A DNA stretch of 64,000 nt, taken from the NCBI GenBank assembly GCA_918807975.1, contig OU964919.1, positions 17,936,001 to 18,000,000 on the forward strand, read 5' to 3'. The notes under the pieces were generated by a model. The model was given only the letters and a program-made list of their open reading frames with translations, was not told the DNA's origin and did not search any database. Of the stretch, positions 49,101 to 57,669 are shown in pieces; positions within the stretch are counted from its first letter, which is position 1; every line of letters begins with the position of its first letter. The translations under genes were made by a program, and so were the position numbers. The stretch is from Aplidium turbinatum. Lineage: Eukaryota > Chordata > Ascidiacea > Aplousobranchia > Polyclinidae.

Positions 49101-52100
49101 GAAGATCGCCACGACGGATTCCCGCATCGGAAAGTGAGTGTTAGATGCCGACAATGTTTTTGTTTTCATTGCCAATCATTATTGCTTTTTGTTTTTTTTA
49201 ACGTGACGTTTAAATTATACAGTTCATAAATGATGTAAACAACCCATGTTTGGTTTTAACGTTACGATAATACGATATCGATACTGGGTTGGTTGGGTAG
49301 CGTGAATCTGCTGTTTCTACTTACTGAGTAAAATATATATCTAGACGGTGAGCTTAAATTTATACAAGTATCGAAAAAACAACTTTAGTTGTCGTGTATC
49401 CACTTTTTAATTAGTTTTGAAAAGTAGTTTTTCGCTACGCATCACTTCAAACTAATATCAACTTTTCTTCAATACAACCAATATCAATCATTCATCGTAG
49501 CATATGACTAGGGAACTGTGTTCCGAAAGTTAGTGCAAACCGCTACTACCACAGCGAACCCGAATTGAAATTTAGCAGCTGTTGTCATTCTTTCGTTTTT
49601 TAGGTTCCAGTCAAAAGCCCATTGGAAAAATACTGATAAATCCGAATTTCAAAGGAGCAAGGAATCTCATCGCATCAGCTAATCCTCCTGCATCATTGGA
49701 GAGCAAACCAACGCCGGGAAGTACTCCCTTCAGTGGCGTATCTCCTGCTCTGTTCTCTATTCCTCCTCCTCCAATACTCACCCAAGCTGCCATTGCTCCT
49801 CATGGTCCTCCTCCAAACGTTTCAGTTCCTCTAGAGACACAACAAAATAAAACGTTTCCTCCACCAGGTTTGCCTCCCACTGCAAGCTTTCGTCCCCCAA
49901 TCACAATTCCTCCCCCTGGTGCTATAAACAGGCCCCCACCTCCAAACATATCTGTTCCTCCTCCTAATTTCGGAAATCCTCCTGGACAAGTTAATCATCT
50001 GAGGCCACCTACGCTTATCACACTTTCAAATTCTCCACCTGTGCATCCTCACTTGCCGCAAATGATGTCTGGACCTCCTCCAAGAGTTGAAAACATTCAG
50101 CGACCCCCTCAGCTTGGCGATGTGAGACCCCCGTTTTCTGCATCACAAAACGTTAATAACTCACGACCACTTCTACAACCTTCAAGCGGCTTGCCACTGC
50201 GACCACACATGGCAAGTGGACGTCATCCCATGCAACGGACGAAGCCTGCCGTACACATTCGTCCAGTCTTGAATGAAAGGCAATCTGCAAATTTAAAAGC
50301 AAGGTTGGGAATAGATGGCAGGCAGCTTGCATCTGGGTAAGTCGAATACCTTTAAAAACAAGATTCATTTAATACTCATCACTCCAATGGCATAGCCAGA
50401 TGAGAGCATTGTCGAAAACGATTTATTTCTAGTCAGCTTTTTGTTTATTGGGATTGCGCGGCTTTGCTCGTAAACCTGCCTTCACATTTCCAGTTCTTTT
50501 GTGCTTGTAGTCTGAATAAAATACTGTTTTCCTTGTCCCTGGACAAGCTAAACATACCAATACTACCTAAGTCTCCACTTAACATCAAACGTATCATGTT
50601 TTCTGTGGTTGAAAGATTTCATGTTTCCATTTTATACAAAGAACCATTAGCTGTGCCGCCACAACTCCTTTTCCGCGCTAATGTTGTATGTCAATCAGTT
50701 AATCTGTGGATTTATTTTGTTTGCTATGCTGTTGCTCGCGTATCACTTTTGTTGTTACTTCTAGAACCATCACCAGAACAATCAATGCGCAAAAGTTTCC
50801 CAAACCATCCTCTCGTTTGAAGCCTCCTCCTAATGCAGGGAGTAAAATCAACCAGCAGGTTTGTCGCTCTTACATGATATTAGCTTTGCTCCCTCCTGGT
50901 TTCGAACTTCATTTTTGTAACTTTTTAGTTTATAGCAGAGAGCAAGACTTAGTGAAGAAAAATATCCATATGCTACATTTTTTCTTTTAATGTCAAAATG
51001 GTATATTGTTATTAAGCTGTATTTTTTGTAATTATAATACCGGTCTGCCACTATTTGGAGAATCCGATTCGGAGAAGGGATTCAGAGAAATCCCAGTTCG
51101 GAGAAAGCCTTTTTCGGAAAATTCTAACTAAAGAAAGTAAAGAAAAAAAAGTTATCAAAGGGCGTTTCATTATTAACAATAGAGGTTAATTTAATAAACT
51201 CTCAGCCACAAACACAGTGGTCAAATAGGAAGTAATTAAGTAAAGTGTCAGCGAAAGACTCAACTTAAGTCTCGGCAAAAAAATGTACAGTTATCAAACG
51301 TGAAACGGCCTTCGAAACTACCGTGCCGGTAGACCATGTTAGACCGACTTCCACTAGCCAACATTTCTCTTTGCCGTTGGTATTCGAATGTTTTTCTCTT
51401 CACTCGCATTTGCAATATTTTTTCACCAACTAAACAAAGTATAGGCGTCGCTGTCAACCTATGAAAACTCGAAAACTAGCTCTACACCGACGTGGGAAGC
51501 AGTGCATTTAGATACAACTGCAAATATGTTTCCGGTCCTTGTTTGCGGTGTTCTTTGAGTGAACGCAAAAAAAACACGATATCAATTAGCGGATTTTTTT
51601 ATTTTGGTTGCCGGGCCCGAGAATTTGGCCGCCGGGAAGCATCTCTGGTAGGCTATGCTTGGTCTCAGGAAAAATAAACGAGCTTGGAGGCCTGCTAGAG
51701 TAGCCTAGTTAGGCCTACATCGAATCTGATTCTATATATTTCTGCCATAGGAAATAAAGAAAACGCAAAATAAAGTCAAAGTTTTGTTTGCGACAACAGA
51801 TTATAGCTTTCCCAATTCCCATTAAAATGTACGCTTTTTGCAGTTGTACACTGTGTGTATTTATTTTCTTTGTCTGAATTCAAAAGAAACGATATTGTGT
51901 TGTGGGAATAAAATACAGTGACATAACCAACAAAAGAAAAAGTTACCAAGCGTAATGTTTTAAGACATGCATGCAAAGATCCAATTCTAAATTGCCCATC
52001 CATACTTGTTACGCATGAATCGTTACCACGGTCGACATATCAGTGGCGAATCTGGCAATTGCTTCCTTAAAATGTAATAAATTAACTTTATTAGCCCAAG

Positions 52101-55100
52101 CAAGCTTGTGGCTGGTGAACAGCTTTGCAGAATCAAAAGGTAAATGTGTACCTACTCTCCACATATTAAGCAAAAATTTGTATCGATGCTCAATCAACCT
52201 CGTCTTGAGCTACTTGGCCTAGCACTCATACTTGTTGCAGTCGCTCTTGCCAGCTATGCTAATAACAAAAATACAGCAATTTGAAAGCTACCTTACACAG
52301 TTTAACTTCTGAAAACAATACCAATTTTGACCAAGCATAACACTGAGTGCGTATTAGTATTGAATTACTTACTTACTTGGAAATGATTGTTAGTTTGTCT
52401 TGTAAAAATTACTTGTTGACCAGTGTTATAGGCAAGTGCTTCCCAACCTTTTTCATTTCGCGACCCACTTTTAATGCAAGTTTTATTGTGCGACCCACAA
52501 TGAGATATGACATCTTTACTACTGACGTACATACTGTTAATGCGACACAACACATCTAATTGTTACATTGTTGCATAATTGTTACGTAATGATAACGCAA
52601 TAATTTCCCGATCGAATAGAAAACAGGGTGCACAATTGATGAAAATGGTAAGTCAACAAATGAAGTGAAGGGTAAGAGTAGCGATGGCGAAGGCGCAGTA
52701 CTGTTCAAGACCAAACTGTGGCTTGTGAGATCCATAGTAACGTCGGTATTTTTAGAAAATTTTAACATTAAGTAACATTTAGAAATGCTTTGCGACCCAC
52801 CTGAAATAGCTTTGCGACCCATCAATGGGTCGCGACCCACCGGTTGGGAAGCACTGTTATAGGCTTAGTTAATTGCCTGACTTTTTGCATGGGTGAATGT
52901 GGAAAAGTAAACAGAAAGCCGCTTATCTAAATAATCCCTACAAATTCTCGAAAATGTTCAAATCGATTTTTTCCGAAATGGGATTTCTCCGAATCGACTT
53001 CTCCGAATCGACTTCTCCGAATTGGATTCGACGCAATGGGTCATTCCGTTATAATACTGAGTGTGGAATAAAGTTGAAGATTTGCTATTTTATTCTGAGA
53101 GATACGATTTTGTTCTTTGTTTCCTTCTAATGCGTAGCACTGGAACAATGAGACGTCCGCGACTGTTGATGATGATTATCACATTCGTTTACGGAAGCAG
53201 GAGCAAAAACGGAAGGAATTTTTGGCGCAAAAAGCCCGTAGAAGAGGCAAGTTGATTTATCTTTGCCTTTATTGTGGATTCAATGCCTGTATGAAAAGTC
53301 GAAAAGATCTCTCTATGATTCTTACTCGTTTCAGCCATTTTTCAGTATACAGCCATTTTTAGCTTTATATCTGGAGTTGAATAAAGTGATTAAACTAAGA
53401 AGTAATCTTTATTTTGTTGATTATCATCCAAAGAGCAAGAAAGTACAAGCTGCAGTAAGTTCCGTACAAACACGCCCATGATTAGGAGATAAGTGAAACT
53501 ACTTGTGTATAAGAGAAGACTGTAGTTATTTACAGGATTCATTTAATACCTGTAGTTCTGCACCAAATCTCAACATAATATGATGAGACTTCTGTTTTAA
53601 CAGGTGGAGAAATGACGTCACGAGAACTGGCAAAGGTTGGTGGCAACTTTGTGGAGGTTTTGTATTTCGATGACGTGATAAGTTGAATCTTTCACTTTTT
53701 AGGAATACGATTGTGACTGACTGAGTTATAGATTTTTTCATTCTGTCTTCTTATCGACTCTTTACGTGTATGAGCCAATAGCTTGCATTCTTTCGTTCGC
53801 TGTTGCAGCTTAATGTCATAGAGCTGGTATGCCCTCGCCCCTCATTGTGCACACGAGCAGTAAGTAATACTGGTCTTAATTTGCAGTGTTTCATTGTAAG
53901 AAAAATAAATCTTTCTCTGTTGTCAAATTAAAGAACACGTTTATATATTTTTCGTATGAAACGTGGTTTTCACTGCTAGCTTTTGTAGGCCATTAATTAA
54001 AAAGCAAACAAAAATATTTTGTTGAAATGAAGCCAGCTATTTTTCGTACGAAACTAGAAATATGTTATTTTTCTGGGTGTGTGGCCTCATGGTGGCAGCA
54101 TCTTTCCTAACCTCAAAACGACATTGGTTCAATCCTCAACGTGAATACGAGTTTACATTTACTTCCTGCCACACTTGAAAGTGGACACCATGTCCCGTCC
54201 AATCAACCTAGGTCTCTAATCAACGAGAATATATAAAATCTACGTGCACATAGAAACCCTTTCAGCTTCATTGTAACAAACTAGAAGGGATAAATCTAAT
54301 ATAAAAATCCAGGCCGCGATAAAGCAAGCCACCACCCCGAAACAAGGTCCAAAGTCGGTGAAGATCAGTAACCTAGCATCGGCCACGAAAGTTCAGTCTA
54401 TAGAACGTATGATGCAAGCCGTGGGACCGGTTGAAGTAAGTGCTTTCAAGGCTAACCTGCATTTTCATGATTATTTATCGTCAGGTCTCGTGGTCTGAAC
54501 ACAAAAGTCAACATTTTCACACACAATTAACAGCGTGTTAGAAACAGTTTCATACAAATGTCAACTTTTTAATATTGCTTAACGCATCAGAGATGTGAAA
54601 AAGAAGAACGTCCAAAGGAGACATCATTGAGTGTGAATTAACTTACATTGATCGCATCGAACCTCAACTGAATCTTTCTGGAAATGATCGGTTTATTGAT
54701 GGATGTGTGGTTACGTCCGGTTTATGGCGAAACGATATAGATTAGAACAATGTCATTCGAGTGGCTGTCATCAAAGTAATAATAGCAACCACTGCTTACA
54801 GACAGTGAGCTACAACGAGAAGGATGGAACAATCTCGGGAGCATTCAAATCACCACAGCACGCCAAGGAGTTTACTGAGAAATACAACAGGTATGTTGCT
54901 TGTCATTACTTTTTTCACATTACGATTTCAGCAGCGGTGAAGTTTCGAGCCTTCCCAGCCATTCGGGCTTTAAACTATATTATACATTTTTACATTGATT
55001 TAACGTCTACAGACCTTAAATCAAGGTAAAAACGACTGAGTTTCTGATTGGATTTCTTGACTGAATTACGCTCTGAATCGCAAGGTCTAGCGGTCGATTC

Positions 55101-55631
55101 TCTGTTTGGTCGACTGCTCACCCTGTCTGTTCGACAACGTATAATTTTGTTGTTGAGTGTTTAGGTTTGAGGGTCTATCCGTTTACTAGCTCGCAGATTC
55201 ACGATGTTCTCTGTCATTATGTTATATGTTTTGTTTTGTGTGTAATACTTTATGTTAAGCTCGCTAAGGTTACTTTGTTTTGCTTTCTGTTGATTTTTAG
55301 AACAAGGCTCCTGCTTGCTTCTGAGGAAAAGCAGTTGATTTCCGCATATGGTTGTTATATGTTTCAACCAGAGAGGGCAGTTACCGCACCACTAGTTCTT
55401 GCCACATAGTTTATGTTTTATTGAGTCTCATTGTTGCCAAATGTCAAGCTTACTTAAAATTTTTTCTTTATTTTTGTTAGGTCAGCGTATGTTGGCATTT
55501 TTAATGTATGACTGTATGAGACTCATCGCATAGAATTGACTTTGAATCCTCATTATCTCAGCGAGTATTCTTTTTCTACTTTCAGGTTCATGGTTGATCT
55601 ATCATACATAGCAGTGAACTTGGTCGGTTGA
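37096..55631 (+). CDS. RBM33: RNA-binding protein 33 orthologue, sixteen coding exons
   Basis: RBM33 is a nuclear RNA-binding protein linked in mammals to export of GC-rich transcripts through NXF1 and to ALKBH5-dependent m6A removal. The model gives about 942 residues (human about 1170). It has an acidic N terminus (about 1-188, many DDD/DEE runs), a conserved IPDTLEISEEARQKIEDF block (about 195), a Gly/Arg/Asn basic patch, a Pro-rich region with PPPP runs (about 247-438), an Arg-Ser segment (about 439-515), and a second Pro-rich region (about 515-758). A KQEQKRKEFLAQKARRR helix (about 808) precedes an RRM-like C terminus: VKISNLASATKV, MMQAVGPVE, ISGAFKSPQHAKEFTEKYNR, FMVDLSYIAVNLVG. The last part matches the human C terminus FKEPAHA...RHMIDLSHINVALIVE closely. 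Exon phases agree throughout. Weak points are the first exon (only 17 residues) and the exon at 53363. Confidence 0.9.
37661..37972 (+). repeat. Left terminal inverted repeat
   Basis: Opens TTAGGGTGGCTCTTATTTGG and ends near GCAGTTATTTAGAAAAAAC. It pairs with 39608-39908. Confidence 0.85.
38110..38720 (+). pseudogene. Transposase-like protein remnant, orphan family
   Basis: Recognisable segments are FQASGAMHRTCWM, LGLHLWYLSEEMVGLALFD, GLSVVNDRPERGVAL, IQDFNKILTEDE and LQVVTEHRKLFPNS. They correspond to a family I recall from Hydra and arthropods with PGA-H-ARWM, HLWYL-ER-APLAFFD and VVNDVAERGVALIE motifs. The FD and ND..ERG motifs could be acidic catalytic residues of an RNase H-like transposase, but that is inference. 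The segments are not in one frame, so this copy is dead. The longest continuous stretch is 38166-38674. Confidence 0.65.
38760..39440 (-). pseudogene. LINE 3' end fragment, nested
   Basis: On the minus strand, ALRIVTGCLRPTPSDNFPVL, AGNQPAEFRRKEAILSLS, then FRSNMHKWGMAPSAICECG, EEQTTDHTI and APNGVRGLLELDDESMDESK are the typical C-terminal region of a jockey/CR1-type non-LTR element. This region includes the cysteine/histidine motif after the RNase H-like part. The frame shifts and stops several times (for example around 39230 and 38990). It is a 5'-truncated copy inserted in the TIR element. Confidence 0.8.
39608..39908 (+). repeat. Right terminal inverted repeat
   Basis: The complement of the left repeat, ending TAAGAGCCACCCTAA and followed by the TGTATA duplication. 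Confidence 0.85.
40434..40610 (+). CDS. RBM33: RBM33 exon 2
   Basis: A 177-nt exon, phase 0 to 0, between acceptor TTTTCACAG and donor GTATGC. It encodes KDDDFDDDFDEENLLYGSDD and a Ser/Thr/Pro stretch, matching the acidic N-terminal region. Being symmetric, it could be skipped in frame. Confidence 0.85.
40986..41159 (+). CDS. RBM33: RBM33 exon 3
   Basis: A 174-nt symmetric exon, phase 0 to 0 (TTTTCATCAG acceptor, GTAGGT donor). It encodes an acidic, Ser-rich segment: LIDSDSDGTDTRDETDYVPA then DDDSSRKEIKIY. Confidence 0.85.
41482..41536 (+). CDS. RBM33: RBM33 exon 4
   Basis: A 55-nt exon, entry phase 0 and exit phase 1, encoding DENLLLGEDGDTCNIDNQ. The acceptor is CGTTTAG and the donor GTAAGT. 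Confidence 0.75.
42012..42034. repeat. TA microsatellite
   Basis: About eight TA dinucleotides in RBM33 intron 4. Confidence 0.7.
42221..42441. mobile_element. Miniature element in RBM33 intron 4
   Basis: The ends CTGGGGTTTTTTTTTTCA and TGAAAAAAAAAACCCAG are inverted. The interior is full of CGGTCATT, TGACCGA and GGTCATT motifs in both orientations. It is 221 bases long; the target duplication is not clear. Confidence 0.65.
42512..42620 (+). CDS. RBM33: RBM33 exon 5
   Basis: A 109-nt exon, entry phase 1 and exit phase 2, encoding EDKLLDEDEESDDDEPDKRD and RFKSERGDKQISVSSKR. The RFKSERGD motif corresponds to the RFKTERKEG region of human RBM33. Confidence 0.9.
42621..43874 (+). other. RBM33 intron 5
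   Basis: A 1.25-kb intron. It contains a G-rich degenerate repeat at 42850-43060 that resembles ends of hAT-like repeats (GCTCCCCCCATTTCTATGTC), an inverted GAATGAGAGAG/CTCTCTCATT pair (43500-43560) and the TCTA repeat at 43700-43790. Confidence 0.55.
43700..43825. repeat. TCTA microsatellite with conserved flank
   Basis: An imperfect array of CTAT/TCTA units runs to 43780, followed by CGGCCACCCCCACTAGTGGG and CCGACGATGG. A simple array next to a conserved GC-rich sequence is typical of the tail of a non-LTR element or SINE on the minus strand, but no body was identified. Confidence 0.6.
43875..44047 (+). CDS. RBM33: RBM33 exon 6
   Basis: A 173-nt exon, entry phase 2 and exit phase 1. It encodes AIPDTLEISEEARQKIEDFN, the most diagnostic RBM33 block (human IPETLELSAEAKAALLEFEE), followed by a basic GGKNRRNRRGNP patch like the human Gly/Arg stretch. 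Confidence 0.92.
44549..45793 (+). mobile_element. hAT transposon relic in RBM33 intron 6
   Basis: The ends CAGCGTTTCTTAACTGGGGG and CCGGGGTG...GGTTAAGAAACGCTG are inverted. Flanking TCTAACT matches on both sides, though the duplication is imperfect. It carries the C-terminal part of a hAT transposase, so it is a deleted, once autonomous copy of about 1.25 kb. Confidence 0.82.
44833..45232 (+). pseudogene. hAT transposase C-terminal remnant
   Basis: Fragments read YPEWIQQPFLAD, then YPALERATVELIFPFPTTYL, CEKAFSTMLQIKTKE and VALTSTKPRIEKPELVTHKQ. These are the hAT dimerisation region of the ZBED5/SCAND3-like (Buster) type. The frame changes near 44990 and again between about 45120 and 45150, so it is non-functional. 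The N-terminal zinc finger and most of the catalytic domain are absent. Confidence 0.85.
46277..46853 (+). CDS. RBM33: RBM33 exon 7, proline-rich
   Basis: A 577-nt exon, entry phase 1 and exit phase 2. It encodes a Pro-rich low-complexity region with PPPPM, PPPPPHW and PPPPI runs, ending in a more charged segment (LKQDREVLFDKEPKRVDSPK). It matches the central Pro-rich part of RBM33. Confidence 0.9.
46854..47733 (+). other. RBM33 intron 7
   Basis: An 880-base AT-rich intron with GT donor and TTTATTTCAG acceptor. No repeat was recognised. Confidence 0.7.
47734..47865 (+). CDS. RBM33: RBM33 exon 8, Arg-Ser rich
   Basis: A 132-nt exon with entry and exit in phase 2, so it is symmetric and skippable in frame. 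It encodes SRSRSRSRSSSPMYYNSKRK and then an RS run with RTPPRHR. RS runs are typical of splicing factors and were not expected from my memory of human RBM33. Confidence 0.8.
48571..48955. mobile_element. Miniature inverted-repeat element in RBM33 intron 8
   Basis: GCGTATTTGTAATCTGTAGG then TCGCTGCAGCAGATG at the left faces CATCTGCTGCAGCGA and GCAGATTACAAATTCGC at the right. It is about 385 bases with no coding capacity. The target duplication is not resolved. Confidence 0.75.
49039..49133 (+). CDS. RBM33: RBM33 exon 9, Arg-Ser rich
   Basis: A 95-nt exon, entry phase 2 and exit phase 1 (ACGTAG acceptor, GTGAGT donor), encoding RHAKSHKKRSRRRSRSYSPR then RRSPRRIPASE. It continues the RS segment of exon 8. 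Confidence 0.78.
49604..50336 (+). CDS. RBM33: RBM33 exon 10, proline-rich
   Basis: A 733-nt exon, entry phase 1 and exit phase 2. It encodes KPIGKILINPNFKGARNLI, then a long Pro-rich stretch (PPPPILTQ, PPPGLPP, IPPPGAINRPPPPN) and ends NERQSANLKARLGIDGRQLA. The long uninterrupted frame and donor GTAAGT support it strongly. Confidence 0.9.
50765..50858 (+). CDS. RBM33: RBM33 exon 11
   Basis: A 94-nt exon, entry phase 2 and exit phase 0, encoding TITRTINAQKFPKPSSRLKP then PPNAGSKINQQ. The acceptor is TTACTTCTAG. The donor is GTTTGT, a weaker site. Confidence 0.7.
51053..53035. repeat. Inverted pair of TTCGGAGAA-rich segments
   Basis: The left segment (51053-51118) has GATTCGGAGAAGGGATTC, GAGAAATCCCAG and TTCGGAGAAAG. 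The right segment (52966-53035) is its complement, with three TTCTCCGAAT units and GAAATGGGATTTCTCCGAAT. Together they could be the ends of a 2-kb element whose interior is not recognisable. Confidence 0.65.
52434..52856. mobile_element. hAT-like miniature element with 8-bp target duplication
   Basis: The ends AAGTGCTTCCCAACC and GGTTGGGAAGCACTG are inverted apart from the terminal base. TTATAGGC is duplicated perfectly (52426-52433 and 52857-52864). GCGACCCA motifs occur inside both ends. It is 423 bases with no coding capacity. The duplication fits the nnnTAnnn pattern of Buster-type hATs. Confidence 0.88.
53138..53246 (+). CDS. RBM33: RBM33 exon 12
   Basis: A 109-nt exon, entry phase 0, encoding NNETSATVDDDYHIRLRKQE then QKRKEFLAQKARRR. 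It matches the basic helix of human RBM33 (EEQKRKREEILRQKELRRQ). The best downstream junction is AG|GCAAGT, a GC donor with otherwise perfect consensus, leaving phase 1. A weak GT donor one codon later is the alternative. Confidence 0.8.
53363..53454 (+). CDS. RBM33: RBM33 exon 13, provisional
   Basis: This exon is placed because exon 12 ends out of phase with exon 14. The acceptor CATTTTTAG and strong donor GCA|GTAAGT give a frame from phase 1 to phase 0 that encodes LYLELNKVIKLRSNLYFVDY then HPKSKKVQAA. Acceptor TTTTTCAG at 53344 is an alternative start if exon 12 uses the GT donor. The protein sequence itself has no recognised match. Confidence 0.45.
54075..54290 (+). mobile_element. Probable tRNA-derived SINE
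   Basis: TGGCCTCATGG at about 54082 resembles an RNA polymerase III A box, and GGTTCAATCC at 54126-54135 is a B box about 35 bases on, which is tRNA-like spacing. About 150 bases of unrelated body follow. It lies in RBM33 intron 13. No second copy is in the window, so it could also be a chance match or a tRNA relic. Confidence 0.45.
54313..54435 (+). CDS. RBM33: RBM33 exon 14
   Basis: A 123-nt symmetric exon, phase 0 to 0, with donor GTAAGT. It encodes AAIKQATTPKQGPKSVKISN then LASATKVQSIERMMQAVGPVE, the first half of the RRM-like C-terminal domain (human VVSVEGLSSSTTDAQLKSLLMSVGPIQ). Confidence 0.88.
54802..54890 (+). CDS. RBM33: RBM33 exon 15
   Basis: An 89-nt exon, entry phase 0 and exit phase 2 (CTTACAG acceptor, GTATGT donor). 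It encodes TVSYNEKDGTISGAFKSPQH then AKEFTEKYNR, aligned with human RKAIAKFKEPAHALAFQQKFHR. Confidence 0.88.
54985..55040. repeat. Short palindromic repeat, copy in RBM33 intron 15
   Basis: CATTTTTACATTGATTTAAC then GTCTACAGACCTTAAATCAAGGTAAAAACG. The dyad is clear with several compensated and uncompensated changes. Confidence 0.6.
55586..55631 (+). CDS. RBM33: RBM33 last coding exon
   Basis: A 46-nt terminal coding piece after acceptor TACTTTCAG, encoding RFMVDLSYIAVNLVG and stop TGA. It matches the human end RHMIDLSHINVALIVE, which confirms the gene end and the phase of the preceding exon. Confidence 0.88.
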
Positions 55632-57068
55632 AGATGCATGTCAACACAACTGTGGATGTGTACTTGGATTAGGCAAAGTCGAGACTATGTGGTTATCTTT
55701 ATACAATGTGGACTTATTGTTAGAGGCCAACACGGCGAATTTGTCATATTTACGTTACTTTAACGTCTAAACAACGCCAAAGTATCGTAAAAGTAACTGA
55801 GGTTTTGTAAAAAGCGAAAGTCTGTCTTAGACTTTGTGTCGTATTTTAATGTTTCATCTTTGTGTGCTGGTGTTCAACAAGAAACACATTCGCTATTACG
55901 TCATTAGTTCTTTCTTTGTGGATTCGTTTACAAGATTGTCTATAACTACATTGGTTTAATGCCATTTAAACTCCCAACACCAATCGACGTTATTTTGATG
56001 TTTTTAAATTGTGTAACTCCTTAAAAAGGTTTCGTTCAATTCAAACCACTTAATAAGAAAAAGCCTGGTTTCAATTTAATTAGCAAAAAGTTTTGTTACG
56101 ATCGTTTTACATTTCGAGGAAGTGGATTGCATTCTCTTTCGAGGTGCGACTCTGCCAATATGGCCGCCATTTTTGTCGGTCATAAAATATACAAATGACA
56201 CACTGACTAAATTGAGATTACCCCTCACTATTATGATATTGCAGATACGCAATTTTATCTGTTCAATTTGTTTCTCACCACCCCAGAGCGAGAAATCATC
56301 ATGCAATGTTCATTTAAAGTTATTGATCGTTTAACTTGTTTAAGAAGGAAATGCCATTTCAATTCAGTTTTGTATCGTTGTCTTTTATTCAGTCAAATAG
56401 GTGGGTGGTCACATGAGGCACGTACAAAAATCGTCAAAAGAAAAATGCACTACATTGATAAGGATTGATTTAAATGTTTTATCTCCTGGTAATTTTACAG
56501 TAAAATCCGTCATTTTTGCTTTGATTCAACGTGTGCAATCGTTGAACCAATGTAAAAATGACAGGTTTTGTTGCCTGGCTATTTACAATCTCTTACTTGC
56601 TCAGCTGGAAGCAATGTCGGTGCACCGTCTCGTTATGTTCAGACAATGTAAAATAAGCTGGCGACTAAAGAAGTTGCTTGCTGTCATTGCTGAACTTGTA
56701 CACTGCTATTTAGCAACGTCCACGCTTGAGTCTGTTTCAACCTGTTTTATGCTTTTCTCACATAGTGCTGTAAGCCAACCTGCAAAAGTTGCCGATATGT
56801 GACGGTTTAAAAACGACAAGCTTTGCTTGCTATACAAAAAAAAAGAAGACCCATTTTTGTGTAATGCCATTATTATTTTGCTTTGTACCCGGCAGTTTTT
56901 AGATTGTGGTTGTGAATGTAACACGTGGCCCGTATTGCTCAGCGGATGCTATGTTCTGTACGAACGCTTGTTACTTCCACACGCCAGCTGTAGAAAATGT
57001 GTTGTACAGTATGATCAAATTAAAATTGTGCCGGATGGGTTGAGATTGAAGGTTGACTACAGAATAAA
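55632..57068 (+). other. Probable RBM33 3' UTR and flank
   Basis: The first clear AATAAA after the stop is at 57063-57068, so the 3' UTR may be about 1.4 kb. A palindromic repeat copy lies within it at 56503-56571. No coding sequence was recognised. Confidence 0.4.
56503..56571. repeat. Short palindromic repeat, well-preserved copy
   Basis: AAATCCGTCATTTTTGCTTT then GATTCAACGTGTGCAATCGTTGAACC and AATGTAAAAATGACAGGTTT. The arms and outer parts match the 3618 copy closely. If the RBM33 3' UTR extends here, the hairpin would be transcribed. Confidence 0.8.
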
Positions 57069-57669
57069 TAAATGGTGAAATTGAAACCGTAGAAACGAAA
57101 GAATGCTCTGGCGCTGAATATCAGATATTACCGTTTCGATCAACAGTAAAGTTTCAAAAATGCATTTTTTTTTCAATCCCTGTGTAGTGTGTATCCATAC
57201 TTTTCATTGTGGCTCAATCACGGACTTAAAAAAATGAACATCCTAGTTTCAAAATTTCTAATTTCAACAGTGAACGCAACCTATTAATGAGTGATAGCTT
57301 TATCCCGCCTTTACACAAACTAGACAAGTAACGAACGTATGAATAACTCAATTTCCTTTTTTTCTTGTAGTTTTATTCAAATTGTGCCGTTCAGTTTCGT
57401 TCCTATTAAATCATTTGCTTACCATTCTTGAAAATCAAGGACATTCGCTTTAACTTCTTGACTGGTTGCGTTTGGAAATTTGTAACCGGGTTAGTGATCT
57501 CGCTTTGCTGGATTGATTTGATCAGTATGAATAGCGAGTGAATTGGGAAAGTATTGCCACTTGTCAATTAGAACAGCACCACGACTGTGTGTTGAGCATC
57601 CCTGTTTGTGAGGGTGTACATTTTTGCCGCTGTTGCCTGTACAGTGTACTACCTTGCTTCCCAGTGAGC

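Larger units (their letters stand above)
50859..53137 (+). other. RBM33 intron 11 with nested repeats
   Basis: A 2.3-kb intron. It holds an inverted pair of TTCGGAGAA-rich segments (51053-51118 and 52966-53035) enclosing the miniature hAT element at 52434-52856. No exon was recognised. Confidence 0.65.

Noticed and set aside
54075-54150. Considered as a functional tRNA gene
   Set aside because: No complete cloverleaf or acceptor stem could be drawn; a SINE head or relic is more likely.
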